Shown: piece after piece, positions 35,185 through 47,289 of the stretch
Layout: each line of letters starts with the position of its first letter
Numbering within the stretch: the stretch's first letter is position 1
Source: Fragum whitleyi
Taxonomy: Eukaryota > Mollusca > Bivalvia > Cardiida > Cardiidae
DNA: 64,000 nucleotides
Direction of reading: 5' to 3'
Assembly: GCA_948146395.1 (NCBI GenBank)
Contig: OX411552.1
Coordinates: forward strand, 586,001 to 650,000
Notes under the pieces: generated by a model
Database searches by the model: none
The model's input: the letters and a program-made list of their open reading frames with translations, nothing else
What the model was told of the DNA's origin: nothing
Translations under genes and position numbers: made by a program

Positions 35185-35304
35185 ATATTTCATTTTCAAA
35201 GAGAATTTTTATCCCAATTCTATAATACTAGGAAAATGACACACACAACTTTTGTATTCAAAGCCCCTATACAGAAATCCTGACATTCCTTAAACAAAGT
35301 ATAA

Positions 35305-35540
35305 ATGTGACCTGTCATGCAAAAAGGGTCCATCTAGTAACTCAGTAAAATAATAATTGGAAAAAGAATAAGTCAAGCATAGGTCAACAGGAAAGCATTT
35401 TTCAGAACTAATTATATAAGAAGGCAAAATAATCATTCTAGATTCAGAAAGTTTTCATTGCAAAAAGTCCCATTTCTGGCCATTCTCCGCAGCTCTTTTC
35501 GCACTTCCCAGATGGTCTCTTTTCACATGGCAGATCATAA
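35305..35540. mobile_element. D-family MITE, full length but decayed
   Basis: ATGTGACCTGTCATGCAAAA + AGGGTCCATCTAG at left; TTCCCAGATGGTCTCTTTTC + ACATGGCAGATCA at right. The spacer AGGTCAACAGGAAAGC matches other full D copies. Confidence 0.7.
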
Positions 35541-35636
35541 ATTCAGCTCTACAATTCAGGGAAGAGAAAAAATCGTTTTATAATCATTGGAGTTCTTAGT
35601 TGGAAATGATTTTTTGAGTATATTTTGCAATATTCC

Positions 35637-35869
35637 TTAACCCTTTCCTGTTTTTCAAAATTTTGGACCTGCCCAAATTCAAAGGTTTTGCAGAGGAAAA
35701 TTTAAAGTGGATTTAATTTGAAAAAAAACCAAAACATTCTGTAGGGTAGAAAATTTTGTAGAAAAAGAAGAAATTGTTTGTCACAAACAATTTCTTCTTT
35801 TTCTACAATATTTCTCAATTACAAAATATAAGGGACGTAAAAACCAGGGATTGGACAGGAAAGGGTTAA
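35637..35869 (+). mobile_element. piggyBac-type MITE (family F)
   Basis: TTAACCCTTTCCTGTTTTTC ... GGACAGGAAAGGGTTAA with TTAA at both ends. Hairpin GAAGAAATTGTTTGTC / CAAACAATTTCTTC, in which both arms carry the same GCTT-to-GTTT change relative to other copies. Confidence 0.85.
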
Positions 35870-36637
35870 TATTTGCATAGCTAATACTGTCTTTACCTAA
35901 GCTCATCAACATGGAGCCTGAAAGACTAAGAATTTGTCATCCTATATTTTAACTTAGATCACAATTTCATCCCCTTTGAAACAGAACATACATCAATGTT
36001 TAAATGCAAGTTGTTGTAAGTTGCTGGAAATATTTCTAGATGTCATGTAATATTAATTTCATGTTTGTTTACTAGAGGAGAAAATTCCATACATGTCAAA
36101 TTTCATATCCACAACAGTTATCATCAGCAATCTTATCCTGGCAAAGAAACTGGTTAACATTCTTGAAATGACGGAAATGGGGAAATGATATCACTAGCAA
36201 CAACTTGCTGCAAGAACTTGTGTATTACTGGTAATAACTCTACTGATGCTTTTTGTCATTTTTAAATTTCATCATAATTAACTTTCAACTTGCTCTTATT
36301 CAAAATGGCACTCTAGATCACAAGAGTATACTTATCTTTGACTTTGACTACACATGATTTACTGATTTTGGAATCAAATGCTAGTCTAAAATCTCTATTT
36401 CTCATTAAAACCCTATGTTCTGGGTACCTATTAGAATCTTCTTGTCAAGACGATGAATCCAATGTGTTACACCCACACATAGAATTTGTGAAAGTATGGT
36501 TGAATAAATCTTATTTGAAATCAAAAATACTTTTAAGATCAGAAAAGCTCAAAATCAAATATTGACTCACAATTAGGAAATACAGAGCATTTAGGATTTT
36601 TAATCAGCATGACATGGAATACTAATGTGCATATGTG

Positions 36638-36672
36638 AAATTGTAGGAAATGCCTTGCACAGGCTCAATCAT
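36638..36672. repeat. Solo end of the 46,931 MITE family
   Basis: GTGAAATTGTAGGAAATGCC + TTGCACAGGCTCAATC matches the right terminus of 46,931-47,155. Confidence 0.5.
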
Positions 36673-37463
36673 TACATACATATGCTCTTCTTGAAACAAC
36701 AGTATTTGGAATTAATTGAAGTGCAGATCAAAGTTTTTTATTCTTCCAAATGGCTTAATCAAATAATATGATTGCCACCTGTCAAAATACTTAATAAAGA
36801 TACATTTCTTTCAATGTTTATAAACTTGCCACAAATTCATAAACCAGTGACTTTTATTTTCCCTATGGTGTATAGGTATTTATATTTCTGCCAGTCTTTA
36901 TTGCCTTTCCTCAGCAAGTTTGTAACATAACCCCCCCTTGGAGACCCCAGTCTCTGCCAGCAACTAACACCCATAGGGACCCAGAATTGCTTAAACTGTT
37001 TTCAAACAGCCTTGGTAACAACTCTCCAGGGTGCAACATACCCTTACATTATAATGCAAGTCAGATGCAGTTCTCATTATGAAAGACAAATAGGATTTGG
37101 ATTTAAAACTATGACAACATAATGATCTAAGTTATTTCAGCAATAATCCAAATATTGAATATTTTCAAAGTTCACTCTTGAAATTATTGACATGTAAGCC
37201 TCTTATTCATTATGACATTATTCCCTTAATAATGATGTTCAAATGTATGATTAGTATTGTTTGTCAATCAATTTGAATGAAATGTTGGTCTTTTTGAATA
37301 TTTTTGTAACATTTTTTTACAATTTCAGAGCATTTTTTGAGTGATATGAAAATTTTTATAAAACATCTAAACAAATAAACATTAATGATTTTTTTTTCAA
37401 TCAACAAGTGCCCATCTTCTGAAGTATTTGAGTGTAACGGTACTTTCTTACAATCACATTTTG

Positions 37464-37536
37464 ATTGCTCAGCACAAAACAGTTGTAACTTCCTATAACC
37501 ATATAGGCAGTTACAACTGTTCTGTGCTTAGCCACT
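37464..37536. mobile_element. A-family hairpin mini-element
   Basis: ATTGCTCAGCACAAAACAGT, TGTAACTTCCTATAACCATA, TAGGCAGTTACAACTGTTCT, GTGCTTAGCCACT. Confidence 0.85.
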
Positions 37537-37739
37537 GATTTGTGCACTATCATACCATTCTGCATAAGAGTGCAAATTTTAATTTTTTTGAAGCCTTTGA
37601 AATCCATATTTTACAAAGGCTTGTAATGTGATATATTTTCTTCTATATTCAAAGTCTTTCTTGGCTTACATAGAAAAGAGGTTGCTTGAATTGCATAAAT
37701 ATAATTATATATCTTGTTATCTTCATTTGAATTCATTGG

Positions 37740-37900
37740 TGATATCTCTGGCTGACCTTTGACAAGAAAATCATGCATACACAATTAATTTCAATTCCAC
37801 TAATTAATGAACATTGAAATGAACACCCCGCTTATCAAGATAGCTGTCAGGAATAGATAGGTTACATGTAAATCTACTCTTATTCTCTTTAACTCTTCAT
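37740..37900. other. Repeat-free cluster of transcription-factor-like sites
   Basis: TGGCTGACCTTTGACAAG (nuclear-receptor half-site), ACAATTAATTTC...CCACTAATTAATG (homeodomain cores), CTTATCAAGATAG (paired GATA cores) and CTGTCAG, within 120 bp. Not in any repeat found. Possible intronic enhancer; purely inferential. Confidence 0.2.
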
Positions 37901-38416
37901 CAGAAACGTTTTATATCAGCTGTGTTTGCATTGAAATTTCCTTCCAAGTTTTTTTTCATTTTTTTTAATATCATGAAAAAACTGACATAATTTACCGAAA
38001 CAAAGATTTCATAGAAGTTTGTGTATTTCCAACAACCTAAAATGTATTATATTATATATTATAATTGGAGAAGAAAAAATATGATCAATGTCTATAGGCC
38101 AGCAATCTCAAGTGAGTGGTCACAGATTAATTTTACATTGAAAATGAAAGGAGATAACGGTTTCTCAAACCTCAATCTTTCTTGCGGAACTACATCTTTT
38201 ATTACGATTGAGAAACCCAAAGACCCCTCTAAAGCCATAACAACAGCTTACAAAGTATGGCCATATCAAATGAACCGATATATCTGTGGTACTATGCTCT
38301 AATGGACAGACATATGGATGAACAAATGCTAAGACAGACAACTTACTGATTAATATACAATGTCTTATATACCTATAAATATATCTTAAGATTCTATAAA
38401 AGACTGGCTATTTCAA

Positions 38417-38487
38417 GTGGTCAGTAAAAACATATTGTAAGTGCCTATATATTTATAGGCACTTACAATAGTTTTGCACTGAGACCT
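38417..38487. mobile_element. B-subfamily hairpin mini-element
   Basis: GTGGTCAGTAAAAACATATT, GTAAGTGCCTATATATTTAT, AGGCACTTACAATAGTTTTG, CACTGAGAC. Confidence 0.85.
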
Positions 38488-38981
38488 CACTAAAGACTTC
38501 CATTAAATGGGATTATGTAATATTATTAATACTTTGCAGGATATTCAAACGGAACCTTTTAGATAAATTGTTATGTCCATTTGGTTAATAATTCAAAACA
38601 GGGTTGAAGGGCCCTGTCAGGCGACCATCTTTGATATTATAGACTGCGTCTAGGGAATTTTACACTGAAATGGTCTGTTCATTCAGCTGATCAGTCTAGC
38701 ATTATGAAGTGGCTGGGGACCAGTCACTTCCTTAATCAAGTTTTAAATCAAAATATGTCATAGGGCTGTGTTATTGTAACAGATAGGGTAGATAGATTCC
38801 GATTCCCATTTGAGGCCTTCTCCACTTCTATCTAGTTTTAATCTCCCCAAATCTTCTCACCTCTAAATTTGCTTATTATCTAAAAGTCTACATTGAATAT
38901 TTTTTTGTGATGCACATAAGTTGGTTTAAAGCAAGTTATCATGAAAAAAAAAATCTTGAAAAACAATATTAAACATTGAAT

Positions 38982-39191
38982 TTGTTTATTTGTTTGGTTA
39001 AATTGGGTTGTATGCCGCTTTCAACAATCTTTCAGTTGTATTGCGGTGGCTGGAGCACCTAACAATGGAATCCCGGTATTTCTCACACCAGTTCTACCAT
39101 TACATCCTTTGAGTGTCACCGTCAGGTATCAAACCAGGGACCTCTAGAGTGACAGTCTGACATGCTACCAACTGCGCTATGATGGCGGCAA
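38982..39191 (-). mobile_element. tRNA-derived SINE (family S1) with head, internal deletion and 12-bp duplication
   Basis: TAAACATTGAAT flanks it at 38,970-38,981 and 39,192-39,203. Minus-strand head: A box antisense to CCAACTGCGCTATG, B box antisense to TATCAAACC. About 80 bp of the body (from CATCCTTT to GAGTGTC) are missing compared with 59,038. The tail is antisense to TTGTTTATTTGTTTGG. Confidence 0.9.
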
Positions 39192-39239
39192 TAAACATTG
39201 AATCCAGCAGACATCAACATCAAATTATCTTTGGAGATC

Positions 39240-39420
39240 TTTTTCGGCATATAATGATATGATTACAAAACGCAGTAAAACACTGTGTTTTGTAATCAAA
39301 TACTAATATGCCCATATAAATATTTTGATGATTTTGTATTACACCATTGTGACATCATATAACCCCATGTTTTGAGATGACGCACTTTTATGTTGGTTGC
39401 CATATAATTCCTAGGTTTAT
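39240..39420. repeat. Inverted-repeat element
   Basis: ATTACAAAACGCAGT and ACTGTGTTTTGTAAT form a hairpin at about 39,260-39,298, within longer imperfect arms (GGCATATAATGATATG / TGCCATATAATT). No second copy. Confidence 0.45.
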
Positions 39421-39625
39421 TCCTTAGAATTGCCGAGGATTCCCAATCGCTGTACTACCATGATCACCAACTGCTCATCCCACATATGCTCAGAATTATC
39501 AAACAATTGATCTCAGGCAAATGTCAGAAAGGTTTTGTGCTTCTGCCAGGGATCAAACCCAAGACATGTTGATTGAAAGTCAGATGGAAGACCAGCTTTA
39601 CTACAACAGCAGTTCAGCTTGTTGA
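39420..39625 (-). mobile_element. tRNA-derived SINE of another family (S3), degraded
   Basis: On the minus strand a perfect A-box fit, TAGTAAAGCTGG, is followed by CATCTGACTTTCAATCAAC and a B box, GGGTTTGATCCCTGG. The body (CTGACATTTGCCTGAGATCA) differs from family S1. Confidence 0.6.
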
Positions 39626-41252
39626 TGACCAGCAGAGAAACCAGAGTATTATAGACACAAAATAGAGGGGTTTGTTCAAATGAAAGTGCTTTTTAATGTA
39701 GGCAAGCTAACAGTTTGATAAATCATTCCTAGTTGTACTGGATTCTGCATCCCCACAATTTCTTATGAGGAAATGCCTTAATTATATAATTGAAGATGCA
39801 ATAAAATGGATTTACCATCCTTACATGTGGAAACAATTAGTTGAGTGTGAATAAGAACTGATACAGGTGGTTCAAAATGATTGATTTTCAAGGGATCTGA
39901 CCTACTTTAGGGGCCTGAAGCTGGGTCAAGAAAAGGAGCTCCATTCATTACTAATTGGGGTTGTAAATTATGGAAGGCTTAGACCCCAATATTTCTAAAA
40001 TTGAGTTATTTACATTGATGCAAATAAGATTTAAGTTATTTATTAGAAACACAGGTTGAAAGAATACCACAAAATCCCAATGATGAAGGATAACAGCTTG
40101 AAAAACATTATCAAACAAGAGTGCCATCGTCACAAAATACGCCGCCACATTGCTGCTGTTTCACAGAAATAATTGTAGACACTACTTATTTTGACAGAAC
40201 CAAATTGAAAATGACCAAGTTTCATTTAAATCAAGACAAAAAGTTAGGAGGAGTTGCCTTCACATGGCTGCAATTTCAATAAGCCCCAGGCACTAAGTTT
40301 TAAGGGGGCATAATTCAGGGAAATAAATGAGCCATAAAATCCTTGATCCATGTACATCTTCAAATTATGGTGATGACATTGACCAAGTTTCATTTAAATA
40401 AAGACAAAAAGTAAGGAGGATTTGTGTTCAAAAGGCTGCAATTTCAATGAGCCCTAGATACTAAGTTTTTAAGGGGCATAACTCAGGCAAAAATCAACAA
40501 ACCATAAAATCCTTCCTTCATGCACATCTACCAATTGAGGTGATAACATTGACCAAGTTTCAAGAAGATCCAGCCGGAAACTTAGGAGGAGTTGCGTTGA
40601 CAAGAAAAGTGGACCCAGAGACTAAGTTTTAAGGGGCATAACTTAGGCAAAAATCAATGAACCGTAAAATCCTTCCTTCATGAACATCTACCAATTGAGG
40701 TGATTACATAGACCAAGTTTCAAAAAGATCCAGCCAGAAACTTAGGAGGCGTTGCGTTGACAAGAAAAGTGGACCCAGAGACTAAGTTATCAAGGGGCAT
40801 AACTCAGGCAAAAATTAACGAACCATAAAATCCTTCCTTCATGCACATCTACCAATTGAGGTGATAACATCGACCAAGTTTCAAAAAGATCCAGCCAGAA
40901 ACTTAGGAGGAGTTGCGTTGACAAGAAAAGTGGACCCAGAGACTAAGTTATCAAGGGGCATAACTCAGGCAAAAATCAATGAACCGTAAAATCCTTCCTT
41001 CATGCACATCTACCAATTGAGGTGATTACATTGACCAAGTTTCAAGAAGATCCAGCCAGAAACTTAGGAGGAGTTGCGTTGACAAGAAAAGTGGACCCAG
41101 AGACTAAGTTATCAAGGGGCATAACTCAGGCAAAAATCAACGAACCGTAAAATCCTTCCTTCATGCACATCTACCAATTGAGGTGATAATATTGACCAAG
41201 TTTCAAGAAGATCCAGCCAGTAGTTTAGGAGGAGTTGCGTTGACAAGAAAAG

Positions 41253-41327
41253 TGGACGGACGTACGGATGGACGGATGGACGGACGGATGGACGGACGGA
41301 TGGACGGATGGACGGACGGACAGACGG
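41253..41327 (+). repeat. (ACGG)n microsatellite inside the array
   Basis: GGACGGACGTACGGATGGAC and variants with GGAT units. It creates low-complexity frames rich in Asp-Gly-Arg or Pro-Ser-Val-Arg that are not genes. Confidence 0.95.
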
Positions 41328-41646
41328 AGAAGATGACGCCAATATACGTCCGCCAACTCAGGCAAAAATCAATGAACCGTAAAATCCTTCCTTCATGCAC
41401 ATCTACCAATTGAGGTGATTACATTGACCAAGTTTCAAGAAGATCCAGCCAGAAACTTAGGAGGAGTTGCGTTGACAAGAAAAGTGGACCCAGAGACTAA
41501 GTTATCAAGGGGCATAACTCAGGCAAAAATCAACGAACCGTAAAATCCTTCCTTCATGCACATCTACCAATTGAGGTGATAATATTGACCAAGTTTCAAG
41601 AAGATCCAGCCAGTAGTTTAGGAGGAGTTGCGTTGACAAGAAAAGT

Positions 41647-41729
41647 GGACGGACGTACGGACGGACGGATGGACGGATGGATGGACGGACGGACGGACGG
41701 ACGGACGGATGGACGGACGGACAGACGGA
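41647..41729 (+). repeat. Second (ACGG)n microsatellite
   Basis: Follows the same flank (TTGACAAGAAAAGT) as the first tract and is followed by the same AGATGACGCCAATATACG. Different number and order of GGAC/GGAT units. Confidence 0.95.
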
Positions 41730-42127
41730 GAAGATGACGCCAATATACGGGAGGCGGACGTATAAAAAGTAGAAATAACAACACATATTTAAACCTATTT
41801 ATCTTACATACAATGGGACACAAGTTCTTACAATTCTCTCTATAGGGCTTCCTCTAAATAAAGCAATACACATGCCAAATATGCAGGCCAATGAAAAATA
41901 GTTGCTGCTCTTGGGAATCAAACTCTGGTTATCTAAATCAAGAAGCTTATACTCACTCCCCCTCTTTACCATGGACACATCAAAATTGCTTGTGACAAGG
42001 GATTTCTTTTATTCTTACCATATTTTCTACCCTATTCAATAATGATATTTCAATATAAATACAATTTAAAATTTGTCTTTTGACTTACTTCTAGTAATAA
42101 TGATTTGTGGAAGTGTTGTGTTTTTCT

Positions 42128-42159
<32 letters not shown>
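42128..42159 (+). repeat. (TTG)n microsatellite
   Basis: About ten uninterrupted TTG units. Confidence 0.95.
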
Positions 42160-42160
<1 letters not shown>

Positions 42161-42597
42161 TCTATGAATTACAGAAAAAAATTAAAAAGAAAATCTGGTC
42201 AATTTAAAAATTAACTAACTTCTCTTATTTCTAAAAGGCTTAAACTATATAACAATGAAAAGGAATGCTACAAAAGTACCATGGCTATAAAAAAGGGTGA
42301 AGAAAACCAATTTTACCAGAAAGACAAAGAAAATGAATTGATAAATTGATCTACACAATACTGATCATTCATCAAAGTAATATATGACCGAAAAAAGTGC
42401 AAAGAAAAAAGATCAATTGTATAATTTCTCTCTTTATGCCTACACTTACTATTTTTAATTACAAACTCACAGACAATAGATGCAGTGATATGTGGCCATT
42501 TTAATTCTAAAATATCATGACTTCAATTTGATTCAACTTTAGTTTCTCGCTTTGAAATTGAGCTGAAAATGTGCTACATTACCTTTTCTTTCATTTG

Positions 42598-42669
42598 AGG
42601 GATCAGTGCAATACTATTGTAAGTGCCTATAGAAATATAGGCACTTACAATAGTGTTGCGCTAACCCTT
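42598..42669. mobile_element. B-subfamily hairpin mini-element, nearly perfect
   Basis: AGGGATCAGTGCAATACTAT + TGTAAGTGCCTATAGAAATA + TAGGCACTTACAATAGTGTT + GCGCTAACCCT. Confidence 0.85.
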
Positions 42670-43558
42670 CATAATGAGAATGTTAGATTAAATTCTGTCA
42701 TTGTTTTGGTTTCCATTGATTGATTGATTGATTGTATTAGGTTTAAATAAACTTTCAACAGTTTTTAAATCATAATTTGGTTTACTTAACCATAATGGTT
42801 ATATAGATCCCTATCTTTTCTTGTCACAATTTATATAACCACATCTTTACATTTCTAATCAGTGTTATTTCTTGTCATAATACTGTGTGCTTTACTTTCA
42901 ATGAATTTCATTAAATATTCAAAAGAATACCAAAAAATGATTATGTCTTCTATGAGTTATATGATAATCACAAAAAAATCACCCTAAAAATTATAATATA
43001 TTATAAAAAAAAATAATTTTGTATTAAGAAATGGTTAGACCTTGCAGCCCTGTAGAGTTTGTAGCGTAAGTTTTGATACAATATCAATCCCATGGCTATA
43101 AGTTGACAATACAGTAAGTTAATACAATGATCCCAAATAGCATAGCAACTGACCTAGGCTGTCGCCCGGGTCTTTCACAATGGGCTCATGTAAAAATCTC
43201 CAGTTTATCTATGTGGATTAAGGGGAGAAGATAATATACTAGTATGGCTTAATTTACTTATTGCACAAAATATTCACTGATTCAACATTTAGTTCAAATG
43301 GCTTTGCTATAACTTTTATTAAGCAAACAAATAAGACCAGATGAAAAAACCCTGCAGCAAAGCATCATCATAAAATATACAGTTGAATGAAGAAATATCA
43401 GTTTAATAACAAATACTATATTGTTTTCCTTAAATTTTTAGCAAATTATCAAAATCCATTTTAGCTGTATTCCTGCTTGTATAGCACAAACTTTGGCACT
43501 GACAGTATAAAGCACAGACACAGTCAGTTCATAGACTGGTACATTGACTGTTTTCTAC

Positions 43559-43788
43559 TTAACCCTCTCCTGTTTTACAAAATTTTGGACCTGTCCAAAT
43601 TCAACGATTTTGCAGACAAAAATTTAAAGTGGATTTAATTTGAAAAATAACCATTCTGTAGGGCAGAAAATAGTGTGGAAAAAGAAGAAATTGCTTGTCA
43701 GAAGCAATTTCTTCTTTTTTCACAATGTTTTCTCAATGGTAAAATCACACATACGTAAAAAAGCAGGGATTAAACAGCAAAGAGTTAA
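43559..43788 (+). mobile_element. piggyBac-type MITE (family F)
   Basis: TTAACCCTCTCCTGTTTTAC ... TTAAACAGCAAAGAGTTAA. Both termini carry a paired change (CCCTCT / AGAG) relative to other copies. Hairpin AGAAGAAATTGCTT / AAGCAATTTCTTCT intact. Confidence 0.85.
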
Positions 43789-43845
43789 AAAGTTCATTAT
43801 TTTCAAAATGTTGAAGAAGTTTTACAGGTCCACTGCCTTAATTAT
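43789..43845. repeat. Right arm of a family G MITE
   Basis: AAGTTCATTATTTTCAAAAT + GTTGAAGAAGTTTTACAGGT + CCACTGCCTTAATTATA matches the right end of the 54,898 copy. The left arm is missing, and the F element ends exactly where this begins. Confidence 0.65.
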
Positions 43846-44329
43846 AGTCAGAATTTTTCTTCTTTTTGTAGGATTCTATATGCCATCAATTAATATAAAT
43901 TGATTCACAATTCCACCTTAGTCTTATTTTCTAAGTATGAAAAGTATTGACTGTATTTACCATAAATATTTTTTTAATAATTTTATTTAATCATTTTTTT
44001 AATTTGTCAGATTTTTGTTTGATCTCTCTATCATTTCATGGGTATTTCTGTTGTCAAGGTATGGACTAAAAGATTTGTAAAGATTGAAGATGTTCTGCGT
44101 GCAGGTGTAAATGATAGCTATCTGTCCTTAACTGTATAATTGGTGGGAACCCTTTACCAAATAGACCAGTTAGAATAACACCACATGTAGAAAAATCAAT
44201 GGTTAAAAGTTTTGTCGAACGTTTTTTATTTGCAAGTTTTTTTAAAATATGAAAAGCAATCTTAATTCGTAGAAAGCCTTCGCAGAAAATCTGTGGAAAA
44301 ATATCTCATTCACAACCCTTGAAAATTGT

Positions 44330-44558
44330 TTAACCCTTTGCTGTTTAACCCCTGCTTTTTATGTGCCTAAGATTTTATGATTGAGAAAACATTGTGAAAA
44401 AAGAAGAAATTGCTTCTGACAAGCAATTTCTACTTTTTCCACACTGTTTTCCACCCTACTGCATGGTTATTTTTCAAATTAAATCCACTTTAAATTTTCG
44501 TCTGCAAAACCTTTGAATTTGGACAGGTCCAAAATTTTGTAAAACAGGAAAGGGTTAA
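44330..44558 (-). mobile_element. piggyBac-type MITE (family F), inverted
   Basis: TTAACCCTTTGCTGTTTAAC ... GTAAAACAGGAAAGGGTTAA. Opposite orientation to the 43,559 copy, which lies 540 bp away. Confidence 0.85.
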
Positions 44559-45403
44559 AGACAGGACAAAGTATCCCATGTGCTAATGATTTCAATAATA
44601 ACCATTTGTGATAGTGATCTGTAAATCTTACAGATAGCTTCTCAACTTATTGTTGAAATATCTTTTAAATTTTGTAAAATAATCATAAATTTGACAAAAA
44701 TACATTTTTTTGTTTCTGCTAGAGTGCCCCTTCAAGGTCCATTAATGCCCCTAACTGTTGGATGAGTCCTGAATGGGTTCACATGGGGACAGTCTTTTGT
44801 CTTTATACTCAATATCTTTTAACATCTTTTGGTAAATTATTAACAAATTTGAAAATCTTTTATGGTGTTTAAGTTTTATCTATTAATCTTACCTTGATCA
44901 TTCAGTAAGTTATACAGCTCTTAGAGTAAAAAAGTTATACAAGAGCTAAGATATTTTTCATGTCAATTTCTTTATCTTTCTTGAGACATAATATCATTTA
45001 GGTAGATTTTCTCTGGTGAGCCGTAAATTCTATAATCATATATAGATTTCTGAGCTCAGTTTTGAAAATACACATTTAGTACTTTAACATAATCTGTATC
45101 TGTTGATAAATTGAAAATTAAATATGCATGGCCATTGGCTGAGATGTTAGCTGTTTATACGGATAAGAAATTATCCTATCAAAATGCCAATCTTATATTT
45201 TAGAATAAGAACTCAGGCATTTGTAATTTTGCTTCCACTTACAAATTTAAGTTATATACCTGTGTCTTGCCGTATGGAAATTTTTGACAAAATTGCATTT
45301 AAAACCAAAGTGCTGAAATCATTGGATGAAATAATTGTGAGTTATTAGTTTTGTTTGAAAATTCCTTTTCTGAACTTTTCTTTTTTAAAAGAAGAAATCA
45401 GGT

Positions 45404-45503
45404 GGTAAAAACTAAGATCAGTCTGCACGTATGTGCAGACTGATCTTTGTCTGTACCTGAGTGCAAAAGCAGGAATATTCCTGGCTCCGCTGGACAAGGG
45501 TTT
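45404..45503. repeat. H-family hairpin element, well preserved
   Basis: ACTAAGATCAGTCTGCACGT + ATGTGCAGACTGATCTTTGT + CTGTACCT...GCAAAAGCAGGAATATTCC. Arms changed from AGACTG to AGTCTG on both sides, so pairing is kept. Confidence 0.7.
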
Positions 45504-46930
45504 AATGTCCGACTTGAACAGAATATTACAAATGCAGACTTGTATTTATTTGAACAGATTAGATTTGTAAAGGGTTTATAATATTTGATATAATTTTGAA
45601 TAGTCCTAGATTGTTGCTAGGAAGCACTGTACAATGTAACAAGGACAAATTATAAAAACTTTTTTTTCTAACTTTTTAAGATATGTATCCTTGACAGTTT
45701 CTGAATGCAACATAATCTGTTGAATTATCATTGATGTAGGAGCAAACATAATTTTGTAACTACAGCTTCATTCAACCTGTTGTCATATATCTTTGGTTTG
45801 CCATCTACCAATATGTTTAATTCTTTGTAGAAGACAGAAGGGCAGTGATGGAATCTTGAAAAATCATTATTTTAATACTACAATAATCTAGCTAAATGTG
45901 TGCTTTTTTGATATGTAACAAAATGAGTGTAAGAAGAATTTTATAAAAACAGTGTTACTTTTTCAATACCTTTTTAAAAAAAAAAATACAAAATCAGCCT
46001 TGTGATGAAGTTTGGCCATTGCTGACCATTTTTATACTTAATGTTATTCTTTTTAATATAATTTGTATTACATTACTACTTCATGTCATTCATGCATCTT
46101 TTTAAAACATTTTTTTCTTTTTCAATAACAGAAAAATATGTTCATGTATGCAAAAGTAGTCAAAAATGTGTTGTTGTGTTTTTATTGAGAAAGAAAATGT
46201 TTACCTTGAGTCCCAGTCTAAAGTTCCATAGTGTTTTCACATTGACAAAATATAAATCTGCATTCAACCCACATTGACCTAATCTGTAATATCTAAGGTC
46301 TTAGGTCTTATTTGGTTGAAAGTTTGATGTAACATCAATTATTTAAAAATCATTGTAAATACAAAAGAAGTTATAAAGTCTTACAACAGATTTGCACTAA
46401 CTTTTCCAAATAACCTAGTACAGAAAATATAAAGAAAATATTTCACTTCTATGAAAATGGAATATTTATTTGGACAAAGCTTTAATATGTCCACTTCTTA
46501 CATCACTGAAACAACATTTCCTTTACAATATATCCCAACAATAAAACCCAACAAATAAAGCATTTACTTAGAAAAGAAATATATCTATTGTTAATCAATA
46601 TGGTAGAGCCTAACAATAATACAAAATGTCAATTCCATATGAAAACAGGTCTATTCATTAAGGCATAATTTGGCTTTGTGTGGACTGATAAGGTTCTAGA
46701 TTACATAAGAAAAGAATATGTTATTCCTGATGAAATAAAATAGCATCATTGAAAAGCTACAAGATATGTGAATAATCTAGATTTAATAGACAAGATTAAT
46801 CTATGAAATGCTTAAATAGATCCATACACGTTGCTGTCTTTTAAGATAATGAAAGTACAATAAGTAAGGAAACATTCTGGAAAATGATCAATTCTGTTGT
46901 CATTGTTTTTTTCACTATTCTCTCTATAAT

Positions 46931-47155
46931 ATGAGCCTGTGCGTGACAATTCCAACAATTTGAAATGGGTATGAGGTGCGAACATTTAGCAGTGTAAGCA
47001 GCCACCTACTGTAAAAGTAATGTTACCTAATATGGTACAAGTAGTTTAAAACCTTATCTCTCTACTACTGGTCAGGCTGTGCAGATGCACAGGCTGGTCA
47101 GAGTCTTTGCTATGTACATATATAAAATTGTAGGAAATGTCACACACAGGCTCAT
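46931..47155. mobile_element. MITE with TGAGCCTGTG termini and TA target
   Basis: ATGAGCCTGTGCGTGACAAT + TCCAACAATTT and AAATTGTAGGAAATGTCACA + CACAGGCTCAT are inverted termini of about 31 bp. TA flanks both sides. Internal hairpin GGTCAGGCTGTGCA / TGCACAGGCTGGTC. Partial ends recur at 36,638, 21,904 and at the window end (63,984). TA plus simple inverted termini suggests a Tc1/mariner-type origin. Confidence 0.75.
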
Positions 47156-47289
47156 ATAAAACCTTTTGGGGTGAAATGGCCATAGGCAATTCTGCCTTTT
47201 TTTTCTTCTTTTTTTTCGGTTTTTGTTCTATATAGGTTACCTTTATAAATTGGTAAGGAAATAAAAGGAAAAAAAATCCCATTTAAGTT

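Larger units (their letters stand above)
40190..41765 (+). repeat. Tandem array of about 160-bp units, pearl/BIV160-like
   Basis: The anchor ACC(A/G)TAAAATCCTTCC begins at 40,501, 40,661, 40,822, 40,983, 41,144, 41,376 and 41,537, giving a period of 160-161 bp. The 41,144-to-41,376 step is longer because of an inserted microsatellite. Two more degenerate units precede. Typical blocks are GACCAAGTTTCAAGAAGATC, CAGCCAGAAACTTAGGAGGA and AAGGGGCATAACTCAGGC. About 160-bp cores with ACGG tracts are the layout of pearl elements and BIV160 satellites of bivalves, which are linked to Helitron-type non-autonomous elements. The family match is from memory of architecture, not a search. Confidence 0.85.

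Noticed and set aside
38021..38302. 93-codon plus-strand frame with fairly protein-like composition
   Set aside because: No domain recognised, no splice or Kozak support, and it lies on the strand opposite to the inferred gene. Could be revisited with expression data.
41112..41823. Several open frames encoding Pro-Ser-Val-Arg or Asp-Gly-Arg repeats
   Set aside because: They are translations of the (ACGG)n microsatellite in the tandem array, open in several frames on both strands.
43640..43903. Frames at 43,640 (+) and 55,088 (-) sharing a SNFFFFHNVFS peptide
   Set aside because: Both are translations of the F-family MITE hairpin.
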